Assembly: GCF_965228705.1 (NCBI RefSeq)
Contig: NZ_OZ245832.1
Span: 3,472,001-3,536,000, forward strand
Origin: Croceimicrobium sp965228705
GTDB taxonomy: Bacteria; Bacteroidota; Bacteroidia; Flavobacteriales; Schleiferiaceae
Direction: 5' to 3'
DNA length: 64,000 bases
Both the position numbers and the translations under genes were made by a program. Under the pieces are notes generated by a model that did not search any database, was not told the origin of the DNA, and saw nothing but the letters and a program-made list of their open reading frames with translations. Below are positions 25,592 to 33,359 of the stretch, piece after piece; position 1 is the first letter of the stretch; the number at the start of each line of letters is the position of its first letter.

Positions 25592-26629
25592 ATGTTCGAA
25601 AAGACTTTAAGCAATTTGGAGCACCTGGCGGTGCATATAGTAGGCAATAAAAGCAAAGAAGAAGAGCTGGTGTTAAGTGCCTCTGAAAGTGGCTTGGATC
25701 AGCCTACCATTAATATCATTTGGCACTATTTGCAAAGTGCTTTTCGCGATCTAGATTTTTATCGCTTTCACCACCCTAGTGGCTTAGAGTTTAATTCGGT
25801 TTTTCAAGTAGCAAGATCGCTCTTTAATAATCCCGAAAGTTTCTTGTCCGCTTCTCAAAAGGTGGCGCAACTTTTATACGATGTATCGGATCATCCACAG
25901 GTACGCTCCGGGGAATTATTAGTCATTTACTTTAGTCATCTACGTCATGCTCAGGTAGAAGGCCCTGCACTGGCTCTTTTCAAATCTGAAAAGAAACAGC
26001 CCTTTTTATTTACCGAAGAGGAGGCGCAGAATATTGAGCTTTATAGCTATCAGGGTATCAATCCTTCTAAAGTGGATAAGGCGGCCCTAATCTTTGCACA
26101 GGAGGAATCCGAAGGATTTCAGGTAATGGCCGTAGACAATATTAATAAAGGAGAAGAGGCTAAATTCTGGTTTGAGCAATTCTTGCGTATCCAAATGCGT
26201 TCCACAGAATTTACTAAGACTTCGGAGATCATTAAAGTGACCAAAAGTTTTATCGATCAGGATTTGGGTGATGAAACGCCATTGGAGAAAACCGAGAGTA
26301 TGGAATACATTGGGCGCTCTAAGGATTATTTCGAACTCGAGGAGGAGTACAACCCAGAATCGTATAGCAAGCAGGTTTTCGAAGATGAGGCCGTGGCAGA
26401 TCGCTTTCGCGAATATGTGCGCAGCCGCGATTTACAAAATTTAGAATTAGATGAGAATTTTGCCGTTTCCGAGCAAGCGGTAAAAAAGAAGGGGCGCGTG
26501 TTTAAAAGCGTTATTAAACTGGATAAGAATTTTCACATTTACGTTCACGGAGATCGCTCCAAGATTGAGAAAGGAGTGGATGAAGATGGGCGACAGTTCT
26601 ATAAATTGTATTACGAAGAAGAGAATTAA
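25592..26629 (+). CDS. Nucleoid-associated protein, NdpA/YejK family
   Basis: This 345-residue cytoplasmic protein resembles the 37-kDa nucleoid-associated (YejK/NdpA) family. It has an opening helical-beta region with L-E-H-L-A-V-H-I-V-G-N-K, a central L-L-V-I-Y-F-S-H-L segment, and a long charged C-terminal half with K-G-R-V-F-K-S-V-I-K-L-D-K-N-F-H-I-Y-V-H-G near 302-322. These proteins bind the nucleoid; the detailed role is poorly known. It has its own promoter box and a terminator shared with the convergent receptor gene, so it is monocistronic. Confidence 0.8.
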   Translation: MFEKTLSNLEHLAVHIVGNKSKEEELVLSASESGLDQPTINIIWHYLQSAFRDLDFYRFHHPSGLEFNSVFQVARSLFNNPESFLSASQKVAQLLYDVSDHPQVRSGELLVIYFSHLRHAQVEGPALALFKSEKKQPFLFTEEEAQNIELYSYQGINPSKVDKAALIFAQEESEGFQVMAVDNINKGEEAKFWFEQFLRIQMRSTEFTKTSEIIKVTKSFIDQDLGDETPLEKTESMEYIGRSKDYFELEEEYNPESYSKQVFEDEAVADRFREYVRSRDLQNLELDENFAVSEQAVKKKGRVFKSVIKLDKNFHIYVHGDRSKIEKGVDEDGRQFYKLYYEEEN

Positions 26630-26633
26630 AAAG

Positions 26634-26667
26634 GAAGGCCCTGTAAGTACAAGGCCTTCACTTTTTT
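26634..26667 (+). terminator. Terminator between the nucleoid protein and the metal-operon receptor
   Basis: GAAGGCC (26634-26640) pairs with GGCCTTC (26653-26659), extended by a few inner pairs. A flanking A run on the left and a T run at 26662-26667 make it usable from both sides. The receptor gene's stop codon lies inside the T run. Confidence 0.75.
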
Positions 26668-28891
26668 AAGGAAGTCGATAATATAAGCCCGCGTAGATAT
26701 TGCGCCCAAAAATGGGTCCCCAAACAAAATTACTGTCAAAGTAATTCGAATAAGGTTGTGTCGCATTAACAATGGGGTTCTCCTGTTTGTAATTTAAGAG
26801 GTTATCAACCCCGGCAAAGAATTCAAACTGACGCCAAACTTTATTAATCTGAAGGTTGACCGTGAAATAATCCGGTGACCATTCTTTTTGCTGGAATTCT
26901 ACCGGACTCAATGTCGTATTAGGCTGACGTTTTTGACCAAACCAGTTTACCGTGACATCGAACTTCCATTCCTTTTTAGTTGAATAAGCCAGGTTTAAAA
27001 AGGCTCGATGAAGTGGAATCTGGTAGCTTAAATCCAGACCTTCTAAAAAGTTGTCCTGACTATTCAGGTATTTATATGCCAATCGGATGTCAAAACTTTT
27101 ACCCAAACTGTAATCCATTTGGCTCAACAAGGACCATGACTGGGAACCACTGCGATTTAAGATATAAGCCTTTAGGGGATCGTAATCCAGATCCATCACT
27201 AATTTGCTTTCAAACCAGGTATAGAAAAGATCGGTATTCCACCGCAGGATATTGTCGCCAAGGATAATATTCTGACTCCAGCTAAATCCTCCATTCCAGG
27301 CGATTTCCGGAAAGCGATAACTATCTACAAATTGCAGATCCCGGGATGAGGCTAATGCTGAACTGCTTTCGGCCAAACGATTAGGGCTGCGCTGCCCTCG
27401 CCCACCACTTAAACGAAAGGTGGTGTTTGGAGATAGCTGATAACGAGCCTGTAGCCGGGGGCTAATGTAGAGCTGCTTAAAAAAGCTGTTATAATCGGTT
27501 CGAACTCCAGCTACCAGGCTAAAGTCATCCGCAGGCTCATAGCTGTATTCAAAATAGGCACCGGGCACAATTTCTGTGCGTTGATGCTGGTACAAACTAC
27601 TGTCTTTGTTAAGGAGGTAAAGCTCCTCATTTACCTGATCAGCATTTAAGGAAATACCAGTTTTGAACTGATGCTCGAGATTCCCGATATAATCATGTAG
27701 TATGGTATTTAGATAGAAATTACCCTGATGTAATTTCGTTCCTCGATTGCCATAAGTGCTGTTTCGCTCTTGATAACTGCCATTGTAAATGATGCCAATA
27801 CTGCGCAGTTCTTTATCAGGAAAAAGATATCCGTTTTTTCCGAAGAAGCCGTAGCGTTTCTCACGACTGCTAAAAGCCCAGCCAAAAGGATCGGAATTTT
27901 CCAGGGCTGTCATTTGTCCTCCTTCCCTTAGATCATCAACTAGAATCAGTCCGAACTGACCTTCCCAGTTTTGATTCAGTTTATAATGGATACGATGCAG
28001 GGCATTAAACTGTCTGCCCATGGTGAGATCAGCAAACTGGTCACCATTGCGATCTTGCGCATAAGGTACACTGCTGAAGTGAAGCATCGTGCTGTTATGG
28101 GCTTTGGCAGGATCGCTCCAACTATCGCGAATAAGGGCATTGATTTCATTGCGACCACCGGTATTGCCAAAGGCATTTATAAGAAGGCGAGGGGCATTTT
28201 CGGGTTTATAGTATTCCACATTAATTTGCCCAGTAATGCTTTCATAACCGTTTAATACTGAGCTCAGTCCTTTGGTAACTTGGATGCTTTCTATGAAAGG
28301 ACCGGGTACATAAGACAGGCCGTTTAAGGAATTGAGTCCACGGGCGAAAGGAACATTCTCCCTTTGAATCAAAGCATATTTCCCGGCCAAGCCCAGCATT
28401 TCGATTTGCTTGGTGCCGGTAATTCCATCATTAAAGGAAACGTCAATGCTGGCATTAGTTTCAAAGCTTTCTGAAAGATTACAACAGGCTGCTTTACGCA
28501 GTTCTTTATTGTTGATCTCAAAATGCAAACCAGCCGCTTTGGCATTCACCTGAGTAGCCAGGGCTTCACCGGTTACTGTAACTCCATCCAGTTCTGTAGA
28601 TTCTGGGACCAAAACGAAATTGGTGCTGCCTTTGCGGGAGATAATAACTTTAGATAGGCTCTGGTAGCCTGTGAAGCTAGCCACCAGGGTGTTGTGTCCG
28701 GCTACTTTTTCGAGGCTGAAATAGCCCTGATTATTAGTGGTTGTCCCGGTAGAAGTTCCTTCCCAATATACCGCAGCATTTGGTGCGGGTACTTGCTGAT
28801 CGTCTTCATAGAGGTAAACATATCCCTCAATTTGGGCCATAAGGCTATAGGCACTCCAGAGGAGAAGTGCCAAAAGTAAACTAATACGCAT
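26666..28891 (-). CDS. TonB-dependent receptor of a putative copper/heavy-metal operon
   Basis: The 741-residue outer-membrane protein has a signal peptide (1-19), a carboxypeptidase-like beta domain (about 20-95), a plug (about 115-230) and a barrel ending in Y-Y-R-L-P. The plug starts with R-K-A-A-C-C-N-L-S-E-S-F, where C136-C137 form a vicinal cysteine pair, unusual in outer-membrane receptors and suited to soft-metal binding. It follows a periplasmic HMA protein by four bases and a HYC_CC_PP protein upstream of that. Family knowledge and context suggest it moves a metal or metal complex, perhaps copper, using TonB. Direction and ligand are inferred. Confidence 0.85.
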   Translation of the reverse strand: MRISLLLALLLWSAYSLMAQIEGYVYLYEDDQQVPAPNAAVYWEGTSTGTTTNNQGYFSLEKVAGHNTLVASFTGYQSLSKVIISRKGSTNFVLVPESTELDGVTVTGEALATQVNAKAAGLHFEINNKELRKAACCNLSESFETNASIDVSFNDGITGTKQIEMLGLAGKYALIQRENVPFARGLNSLNGLSYVPGPFIESIQVTKGLSSVLNGYESITGQINVEYYKPENAPRLLINAFGNTGGRNEINALIRDSWSDPAKAHNSTMLHFSSVPYAQDRNGDQFADLTMGRQFNALHRIHYKLNQNWEGQFGLILVDDLREGGQMTALENSDPFGWAFSSREKRYGFFGKNGYLFPDKELRSIGIIYNGSYQERNSTYGNRGTKLHQGNFYLNTILHDYIGNLEHQFKTGISLNADQVNEELYLLNKDSSLYQHQRTEIVPGAYFEYSYEPADDFSLVAGVRTDYNSFFKQLYISPRLQARYQLSPNTTFRLSGGRGQRSPNRLAESSSALASSRDLQFVDSYRFPEIAWNGGFSWSQNIILGDNILRWNTDLFYTWFESKLVMDLDYDPLKAYILNRSGSQSWSLLSQMDYSLGKSFDIRLAYKYLNSQDNFLEGLDLSYQIPLHRAFLNLAYSTKKEWKFDVTVNWFGQKRQPNTTLSPVEFQQKEWSPDYFTVNLQINKVWRQFEFFAGVDNLLNYKQENPIVNATQPYSNYFDSNFVWGPIFGRNIYAGLYYRLP

Positions 28892-28895
28892 CTGA

Positions 28896-29243
28896 TTATT
28901 GCTTCTTATGGGAATTGTTAGGATCCCGATAATAACAACAAGGAGCTAAACTATAGTAGCTGGAATCGCTGGCCGTCTTGAACTCTGTGTCGTAACCCGA
29001 AGCAACTACGGCGTCATTGATCTTCTCGAGATCGGCTATAGCTGGATCGAATTTTAATTTCAATTCCAGGGATTCCAAATTCCACTCGGCAAAGCTAACG
29101 CCTTCAATCTTAGCCGCTTTTTCGATGGTGTTTTTACACATGCCACATACTCCGTTAACAACGATGGTTGTATCGGTACTGGACTGTGCATGTAAGCTTA
29201 ATCCGCTTAATAATAGGGTGATAATTAAAATGCTATTTTTCAT
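28896..29243 (-). CDS. Periplasmic heavy-metal-associated (HMA) domain protein
   Basis: The 115-residue protein has a signal peptide (1-20) and one ferredoxin-like HMA domain (about 25-95) with the metal-binding loop G-V-C-G-M-C-K-N-T (C33 and C36). A C-terminal tail carries P-C-C-Y-Y (C102, C103). CXXC HMA domains bind Cu(I) or Zn(II) and hand it to partners. Being exported and encoded four bases before the receptor, it could be the metal carrier in the periplasm. A large hairpin in the mRNA ends two bases before its start codon and may control translation. Confidence 0.88.
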   Translation of the reverse strand: MKNSILIITLLLSGLSLHAQSSTDTTIVVNGVCGMCKNTIEKAAKIEGVSFAEWNLESLELKLKFDPAIADLEKINDAVVASGYDTEFKTASDSSYYSLAPCCYYRDPNNSHKKQ

Positions 29244-29245
29244 GA

Positions 29246-29300
29246 TTTAGGATTTTTTGACTATTAATTTTTAAAGGACGAGTTAATAGTCAATCCTAAA
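29246..29300 (-). promoter_or_regulatory. Intercistronic hairpin before the HMA gene
   Basis: TTTAGGATT-(TTTT)-GACTATTAA at 29246-29267 pairs with TTAATAGTCAATCCTAAA at 29283-29300: 18 exact pairs interrupted by a four-base bulge, with a 15-base loop. In the minus-strand mRNA the structure runs from the HYC_CC_PP stop codon to two bases before the HMA ATG. There is no T run after it, so it is not a standard terminator; it may tune translation or RNA stability. Confidence 0.6.
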
Positions 29301-29727
29301 TTTGATAGCGCTGGATTTGAGCTCGAAATTTTCGTGAAAGATTTAGATCTGGAGGACCAGGAATATTAGCCTCAGCAAGATCATATTCTGAGTGGTTCCA
29401 AACGAGAACCAAGGTTTCTTGATGATCAAATTGCCATGGTGAGTCTAGAATGAGCTGACTGGACTTCTGCTCTTGATTAAGGGTGTCAACAGGGCAGATT
29501 TGAATCCATTCATTGCGGCAGCAATCTTTATCTGACCATGAACTTTGTTCTTCGGGGGCTTGGCAGTCAACCTCCTCCATAAAGGCCATTTCACAAGAAT
29601 CCTTGGCAAAGTAAAAATATTCGTCTACCAATAAATCCATGCAGAAATGGCGGCTGAGCGAAAAGCCCATGCCTGCCCATAGGAGCGATGGAATTAGGAG
29701 CAGAGCAAATATTTTGCGGAATCTCAT
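29296..29727 (-). CDS. HYC_CC_PP family protein
   Basis: The 143-residue protein has a hydrophobic N-terminal segment (about 5-22), then S-R-H-F-C-M (H27, C29; an H-F-C variant of the family's H-Y-C), D-C-C (C69, C70) and Q-I-C-P-V (C78, P79). These match the motifs for which the family is named. Other cysteines lie at 45 and 55. The protein is probably exported or anchored and could bind metal through its His/Cys residues. It is the first gene of the HMA-receptor operon, with a complete promoter overlapping its start. Function is not established. Confidence 0.8.
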   Translation of the reverse strand: MRFRKIFALLLIPSLLWAGMGFSLSRHFCMDLLVDEYFYFAKDSCEMAFMEEVDCQAPEEQSSWSDKDCCRNEWIQICPVDTLNQEQKSSQLILDSPWQFDHQETLVLVWNHSEYDLAEANIPGPPDLNLSRKFRAQIQRYQI

Positions 29728-29731
29728 CTTA

Positions 29732-29761
29732 CAAAATTATCATCTTAAATTGAGAATACAA
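29732..29761 (-). promoter_or_regulatory. Promoter of the metal operon
   Basis: On the minus strand, TTG (29761-29759), a 19-base spacer and TAATTTTG (29739-29732) form a full Bacteroidota promoter. The -7 box ends four bases before the start codon at 29727, so the mRNA would be leaderless or nearly so. Confidence 0.6.
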
Positions 29762-29781
29762 AAAAAGCCCGACAGGCGGGC
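29760..29781 (-). terminator. Terminator of the SPOR-domain protein gene
   Basis: GCCCG (29767-29771) and CGGGC (29777-29781) form a GC stem followed on the minus strand by seven Ts. It lies 31 bases after the SPOR gene stop and overlaps the -33 region of the metal operon. Confidence 0.75.
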
Positions 29782-29811
29782 TCTTAATTTTATGGGATGT
29801 GATTCAGTGAC

Positions 29812-30969
29812 TTAGAACTTCGCGATCCAGGCATCTGAATAATACTGACGAGCTTCTTGGGCAGCTTTCTTAGCCGCGTCGAGGCTTTCACTTGATTTGT
29901 ATATAACGCGGTAGGTGTCCAGCTTTTCGATATAAGCAATCATCATTTCGCTTTTATCCAGTTTAGTGCGATCAATAAAACGCTGCGCACCAGCTTGACT
30001 AGGAGCGGATACTACCACTACGCGATAGCGAATGGGTCCCAACTCTGCATTAGTAGCGCCAGAGGATTGGTCTGTGCTACTTTCGCGAACAACCATGCGT
30101 TCTCCTTTGCCAGGTTTCACTTCTTTAGTTACTACCACAGGATTGGCTTTTAGGCTGTCGAGCTCGGAGCGCATCATTTCCAATTGCATATCCTTCTCTT
30201 GGTTACTCATTTCCAAACGAGCTACCTTTTCATTATTACGATTAGCCTGGGCAGCAAAGGCATCACTGCTATCAGCTTTCATTTGTAGAGCTTGGAATTT
30301 TTTAGGGTCTACTTCAATTTTAGATTCATCCTTATCCGATTTCAAGTAGAAAGTTACCCCTGCAGTTACATAACCATAGGTATCAAACGAATTGGGATCA
30401 TAAGCATCTACCCAGGGCTGGAAAAATAGTAAGCGATGAGCATAGCCGATATTTATATCCATCTTTTTATTGATTGGGATGCCAGCATTGGCACCGCCTA
30501 GAATAAATGTTTGAACAGAAAAGGCATCTCCTGATACTCCGGCATTGGGCACTTCCACCAATCGATTACGAGTAGTAATGTCGTAGAGGTAAGAATTCAT
30601 CATTCCGGCTCCAATTCCGATCCGGGCATTTAATTTAAAGTTATTGCTTACCGGGCCAAAAATATGCAGGAGGTTATACTCATAAGAGAGGCTACCTTCA
30701 TAAGAGTTGGCCTGGAAATAGGAGGTGGCATTGTTGCCATTAAATTGCCCGGCCATAAGATCACCGCGCAAGCGAGAAGCTTTATCGAATTGATAACCAA
30801 TACCTGCATTAATTCCCAGATTGGGCTTGTAACCAGGGTAGGTGTTCTGGTTGAGCTCTACAAAAGGAATACCTAAGCCAAATTCAATGTTGGCAGAAAA
30901 TTTATTCTGAGCATTTAGGCTCAGACTTGCCAGAAACGCTAAGGTGAAAAGGCTAGTAATTTTTTTCAT
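29812..30969 (-). CDS. Outer-membrane barrel protein with coiled coil and C-terminal SPOR domain
   Basis: The 385-residue protein has a signal peptide (1-20), a beta-barrel-like region (about 22-210), a coiled-coil stretch (about 225-275, N-Q-E-K-D-M-Q-L-E-M-M-R-S-E-L) and a C-terminal SPOR-like domain (about 310-385, I-R-Y-R-V-V-V-V-S-A-P-S-Q-A-G-A and Y-R-V-I-Y-K-S). SPOR domains bind glycan strands lacking peptide stems at division sites. The layout suggests an outer-membrane protein that contacts peptidoglycan from the periplasm. It is monocistronic with a clear terminator. Confidence 0.78.
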   Translation of the reverse strand: MKKITSLFTLAFLASLSLNAQNKFSANIEFGLGIPFVELNQNTYPGYKPNLGINAGIGYQFDKASRLRGDLMAGQFNGNNATSYFQANSYEGSLSYEYNLLHIFGPVSNNFKLNARIGIGAGMMNSYLYDITTRNRLVEVPNAGVSGDAFSVQTFILGGANAGIPINKKMDINIGYAHRLLFFQPWVDAYDPNSFDTYGYVTAGVTFYLKSDKDESKIEVDPKKFQALQMKADSSDAFAAQANRNNEKVARLEMSNQEKDMQLEMMRSELDSLKANPVVVTKEVKPGKGERMVVRESSTDQSSGATNAELGPIRYRVVVVSAPSQAGAQRFIDRTKLDKSEMMIAYIEKLDTYRVIYKSSESLDAAKKAAQEARQYYSDAWIAKF

Positions 30970-31125
30970 AAAGCGAGGTAATTAATAATAAATACTTTAT
31001 CCAATTTCCCGTAAAAATAGCACAATTAATGATTTGCGATTTTTTTTCATCTCAAAAATGCTAAATCCGGATCGTTAATAAATCGAATCCTTGGCTCTTG
31101 CATTTCCCAACTAAGGAATAATGTC

Positions 31126-31133
31126 TACTTTTG
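31126..31133 (+). promoter_or_regulatory. Putative -7 box for tig
   Basis: TACTTTTG matches TAnnTTTG, 38 bases before the tig start codon. A TTG at 31098-31100 is 25 bases away, longer than the usual spacing, so the -33 element is uncertain. Confidence 0.5.
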
Positions 31134-31171
31134 CGCTCCCTTTTTAAGAACATACTGAATAGAAGGAATTT

Positions 31172-32512
31172 ATGAAGGTTAATGTCCAAAAGATAGATGA
31201 CTTGAATGCCGTACTGACAGTGGCTATCGAGGAATCAGATTACCGTGAAAAGGTAGATAAGACTTTAAAGGATTACCGCAAAAAGGCAAACATTCCAGGA
31301 TTCCGTCCGGGGCATGTGCCTGCTGGTTTGATCAGAAAGCAGTTTGGAAAGTCGGTTTTGATCGAAGAAATCAACCACATTCTTCAGCATGCGGTATACG
31401 ATCATATTCAAGAAGAAAAGCTGGATATTCTGGGTAACCCTATGCCGGTTGAGCAAGATAATATCGACTGGGAAGGACAGAAGGATTTTCAATTTGATTA
31501 CGAATTGGGTCTGGCACCAGAATTTGAATTAAAGCTGAATGCCCGCACAAAGATTCCTTTTAATAAGGTAATCGCTGATGATGAGATGATCGATCGCTAT
31601 GTGACGGATTATGCCCGTCGTTTTGGCACGATGTCTTATCCTGAAACTGTAGAGGAGAACGCAATTCTTAAAGCCAAATTTGTTGAGGTTGATAAAAAAG
31701 ACCAGGCAGTAGAAGGCGGAATTGAAGCCGAAAGTACCATCGCCCTTGAGGCCCTTACTGATAAAGCAGCCAAAACTGTATTAGGTAAGAAAGTGGGTGA
31801 TAAAGTAGTTCTAGCTAAAAAGGATTTTAAAGATGATTTCCGTTTAGCAGGTGTGTTGAAAGTAGAAGATGAGGTATTGGAAAATTCCAGCTACCGCTTC
31901 GAGCTTGAGATCACTGAATTGAGCAAATTGGATCCGGCCGAATTGAACCAGGAGCTTTTTGATAAAGTGTTTGGTGAAGGTGCCGTGAGCAACGAAGAGG
32001 AATTCCGTGCGCGTATTAAAGCGGATGCTGAGCGAGTATTTGTAGGAGATTCGGATCGTAAGTTCTATCAGGATGTTCGTGATAAACTTTTAGATAAGTA
32101 CAAATTCGAATTGCCTGACTTGTTCTTAAAAAAGTGGATGAAGACGGCCACTGAAGAACCCATGTCGGAAGAGGAGATTGAAGAAAAATTCCCTCAAATG
32201 AAAGATGATATGCGTTGGCAAATTATCGAGAACCGCGTGATTCGAGAGAACGATATCAAGGTTGAGCACGAAGAAATGGTGGAGTATACCAAACAAATGG
32301 TTCTTCAGCAGATGGCTCAGTACGGTCAGTTCCCTGAAGGAATGGACTTAGATAAAATTGCACATAATGTATTGGGTAACCGCGAGGAAGCTCAACGCAT
32401 TAATGATCAGTTATTCCAACAAAAATTGATGCAATTCTTTAAAGATACCTTCAAGCTGGATGAGCAAGAGGTGACTTATGGAGAATTTGTTAAATCTTTC
32501 TACGGGAATTAA
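31172..32512 (+). CDS. tig: Trigger factor, ribosome-associated chaperone
   Basis: Trigger factor binds at the ribosome exit tunnel and shelters nascent chains. The 446-residue protein has the N-terminal ribosome-binding domain with the signature loop (G-F-R-P-G-H-V-P near 42-49, the G-F-R-x-G-x-x-P motif), a middle region corresponding to the PPIase domain (about 150-250; its sequence is divergent, so isomerase activity is uncertain) and a helical C-terminal domain. It begins the conserved tig-clpP-clpX order, separated from clpP by a strong terminator, which suggests clpP has its own promoter or depends on read-through. Confidence 0.93.
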   Translation: MKVNVQKIDDLNAVLTVAIEESDYREKVDKTLKDYRKKANIPGFRPGHVPAGLIRKQFGKSVLIEEINHILQHAVYDHIQEEKLDILGNPMPVEQDNIDWEGQKDFQFDYELGLAPEFELKLNARTKIPFNKVIADDEMIDRYVTDYARRFGTMSYPETVEENAILKAKFVEVDKKDQAVEGGIEAESTIALEALTDKAAKTVLGKKVGDKVVLAKKDFKDDFRLAGVLKVEDEVLENSSYRFELEITELSKLDPAELNQELFDKVFGEGAVSNEEEFRARIKADAERVFVGDSDRKFYQDVRDKLLDKYKFELPDLFLKKWMKTATEEPMSEEEIEEKFPQMKDDMRWQIIENRVIRENDIKVEHEEMVEYTKQMVLQQMAQYGQFPEGMDLDKIAHNVLGNREEAQRINDQLFQQKLMQFFKDTFKLDEQEVTYGEFVKSFYGN

Positions 32513-32532
32513 CTGCAATCCTGTCATAAAAC

Positions 32533-32566
32533 AAAAAAAGGCTCGATCATTGTCGAGCCTTTTTTT
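32533..32566 (+). terminator. Terminator after tig
   Basis: GGCTCGA (32540-32546) and TCGAGCC (32553-32559) form a stem with a six-base loop, preceded by seven As and followed by seven Ts. It is a strong intrinsic terminator between tig and clpP. Confidence 0.88.
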
Positions 32567-32596
32567 GTTAATATTATCTCCCTTAAAACGTAACTA

Positions 32597-33271
32597 ATGG
32601 ATTTCGGAAAAGAATTTATGCAATACGCGGTTAAGGATCAAGGTTTAAACTCCATGCATGTGGGGAATTACCTTCAATCTTCCTTAACTCCCTACATTAT
32701 TGAAGAACGTCAGATGAATGTGGCCCAGATGGATGTGTTCTCACGTCTGATGATGGACCGTATCATCTTTTTGGGTACCGGTATCAATGACCAAGTAGCC
32801 AATATTGTACAAGCTCAGTTGCTCTTCTTAGAATCAGCAGACTCAACCAAAGACATTCAGATTTACCTGAATAGCCCTGGTGGATCGGTATATGCTGGTT
32901 TAGGGATTTACGATACCATGCAATTGGTGAAGCCTGATGTGGCTACCATTTGTACGGGTATGGCAGCTTCCATGGGAGCGGTATTATTATGTGCTGGTGC
33001 CGATGGCAAACGTTCCGCCTTAAAACACAGCCGAGTAATGATTCACCAGCCCATGAGTGGTGCCCAAGGTCAGGCCTCCGATATGGAGATCGCCGTGAAA
33101 GAGGTTTTGAAGATGAAGAAAGAACTTTATCAGATTATCTCGAATCACAGTGGTAAGGACTTTGAAAAAGTTGAAAAGGACTCTGATCGTGATTACTGGA
33201 TGAATTCTCAAGAAGCGAAGGATTACGGTATGATCGATGAGGTATTGGATACCAAACGTAAGCCCGCATAA
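32597..33271 (+). CDS. clpP: ATP-dependent Clp protease proteolytic subunit
   Basis: ClpP forms a double-heptamer chamber that degrades proteins fed by ClpX. In this 224-residue protein the catalytic triad is visible: S125 in G-M-A-A-S-M-G, H150 in V-M-I-H-Q-P and D199 in D-S-D-R-D-Y. The conserved strand L-N-S-P-G-G-S-V (91-98) binds substrate. The N terminus carries about 25 extra residues before the core, which could be a propeptide removed on maturation. clpX follows after 88 bases that contain a hairpin and a promoter box. Confidence 0.96.
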   Translation: MDFGKEFMQYAVKDQGLNSMHVGNYLQSSLTPYIIEERQMNVAQMDVFSRLMMDRIIFLGTGINDQVANIVQAQLLFLESADSTKDIQIYLNSPGGSVYAGLGIYDTMQLVKPDVATICTGMAASMGAVLLCAGADGKRSALKHSRVMIHQPMSGAQGQASDMEIAVKEVLKMKKELYQIISNHSGKDFEKVEKDSDRDYWMNSQEAKDYGMIDEVLDTKRKPA

Positions 33272-33301
33272 AAACGTTTCTCTAGTAAGAGTCAATCAAT
33301 T

Positions 33302-33335
33302 GGAATCCGTTTCAGTCTGCTCTGAAACGGATTCC
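33302..33335 (+). terminator. 14-bp hairpin between clpP and clpX
   Basis: GGAATCCGTTTCAG (33302-33315) and CTGAAACGGATTCC (33322-33335) are exact inverted copies with a six-base loop, followed by GTATTTTTG. It looks like the clpP terminator, and its T-rich tail coincides with the clpX -7 box. Confidence 0.7.
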
Positions 33336-33336
33336 G

Positions 33337-33344
33337 TATTTTTG
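33337..33344 (+). promoter_or_regulatory. Putative -7 box for clpX, fused to the clpP terminator tail
   Basis: TATTTTTG matches TAnnTTTG, 15 bases before the clpX ATG. Its Ts are the same bases that follow the hairpin at 33302, so terminator tail and promoter overlap. Confidence 0.45.
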
Positions 33345-33359
33345 CACTAGAATTAGACT

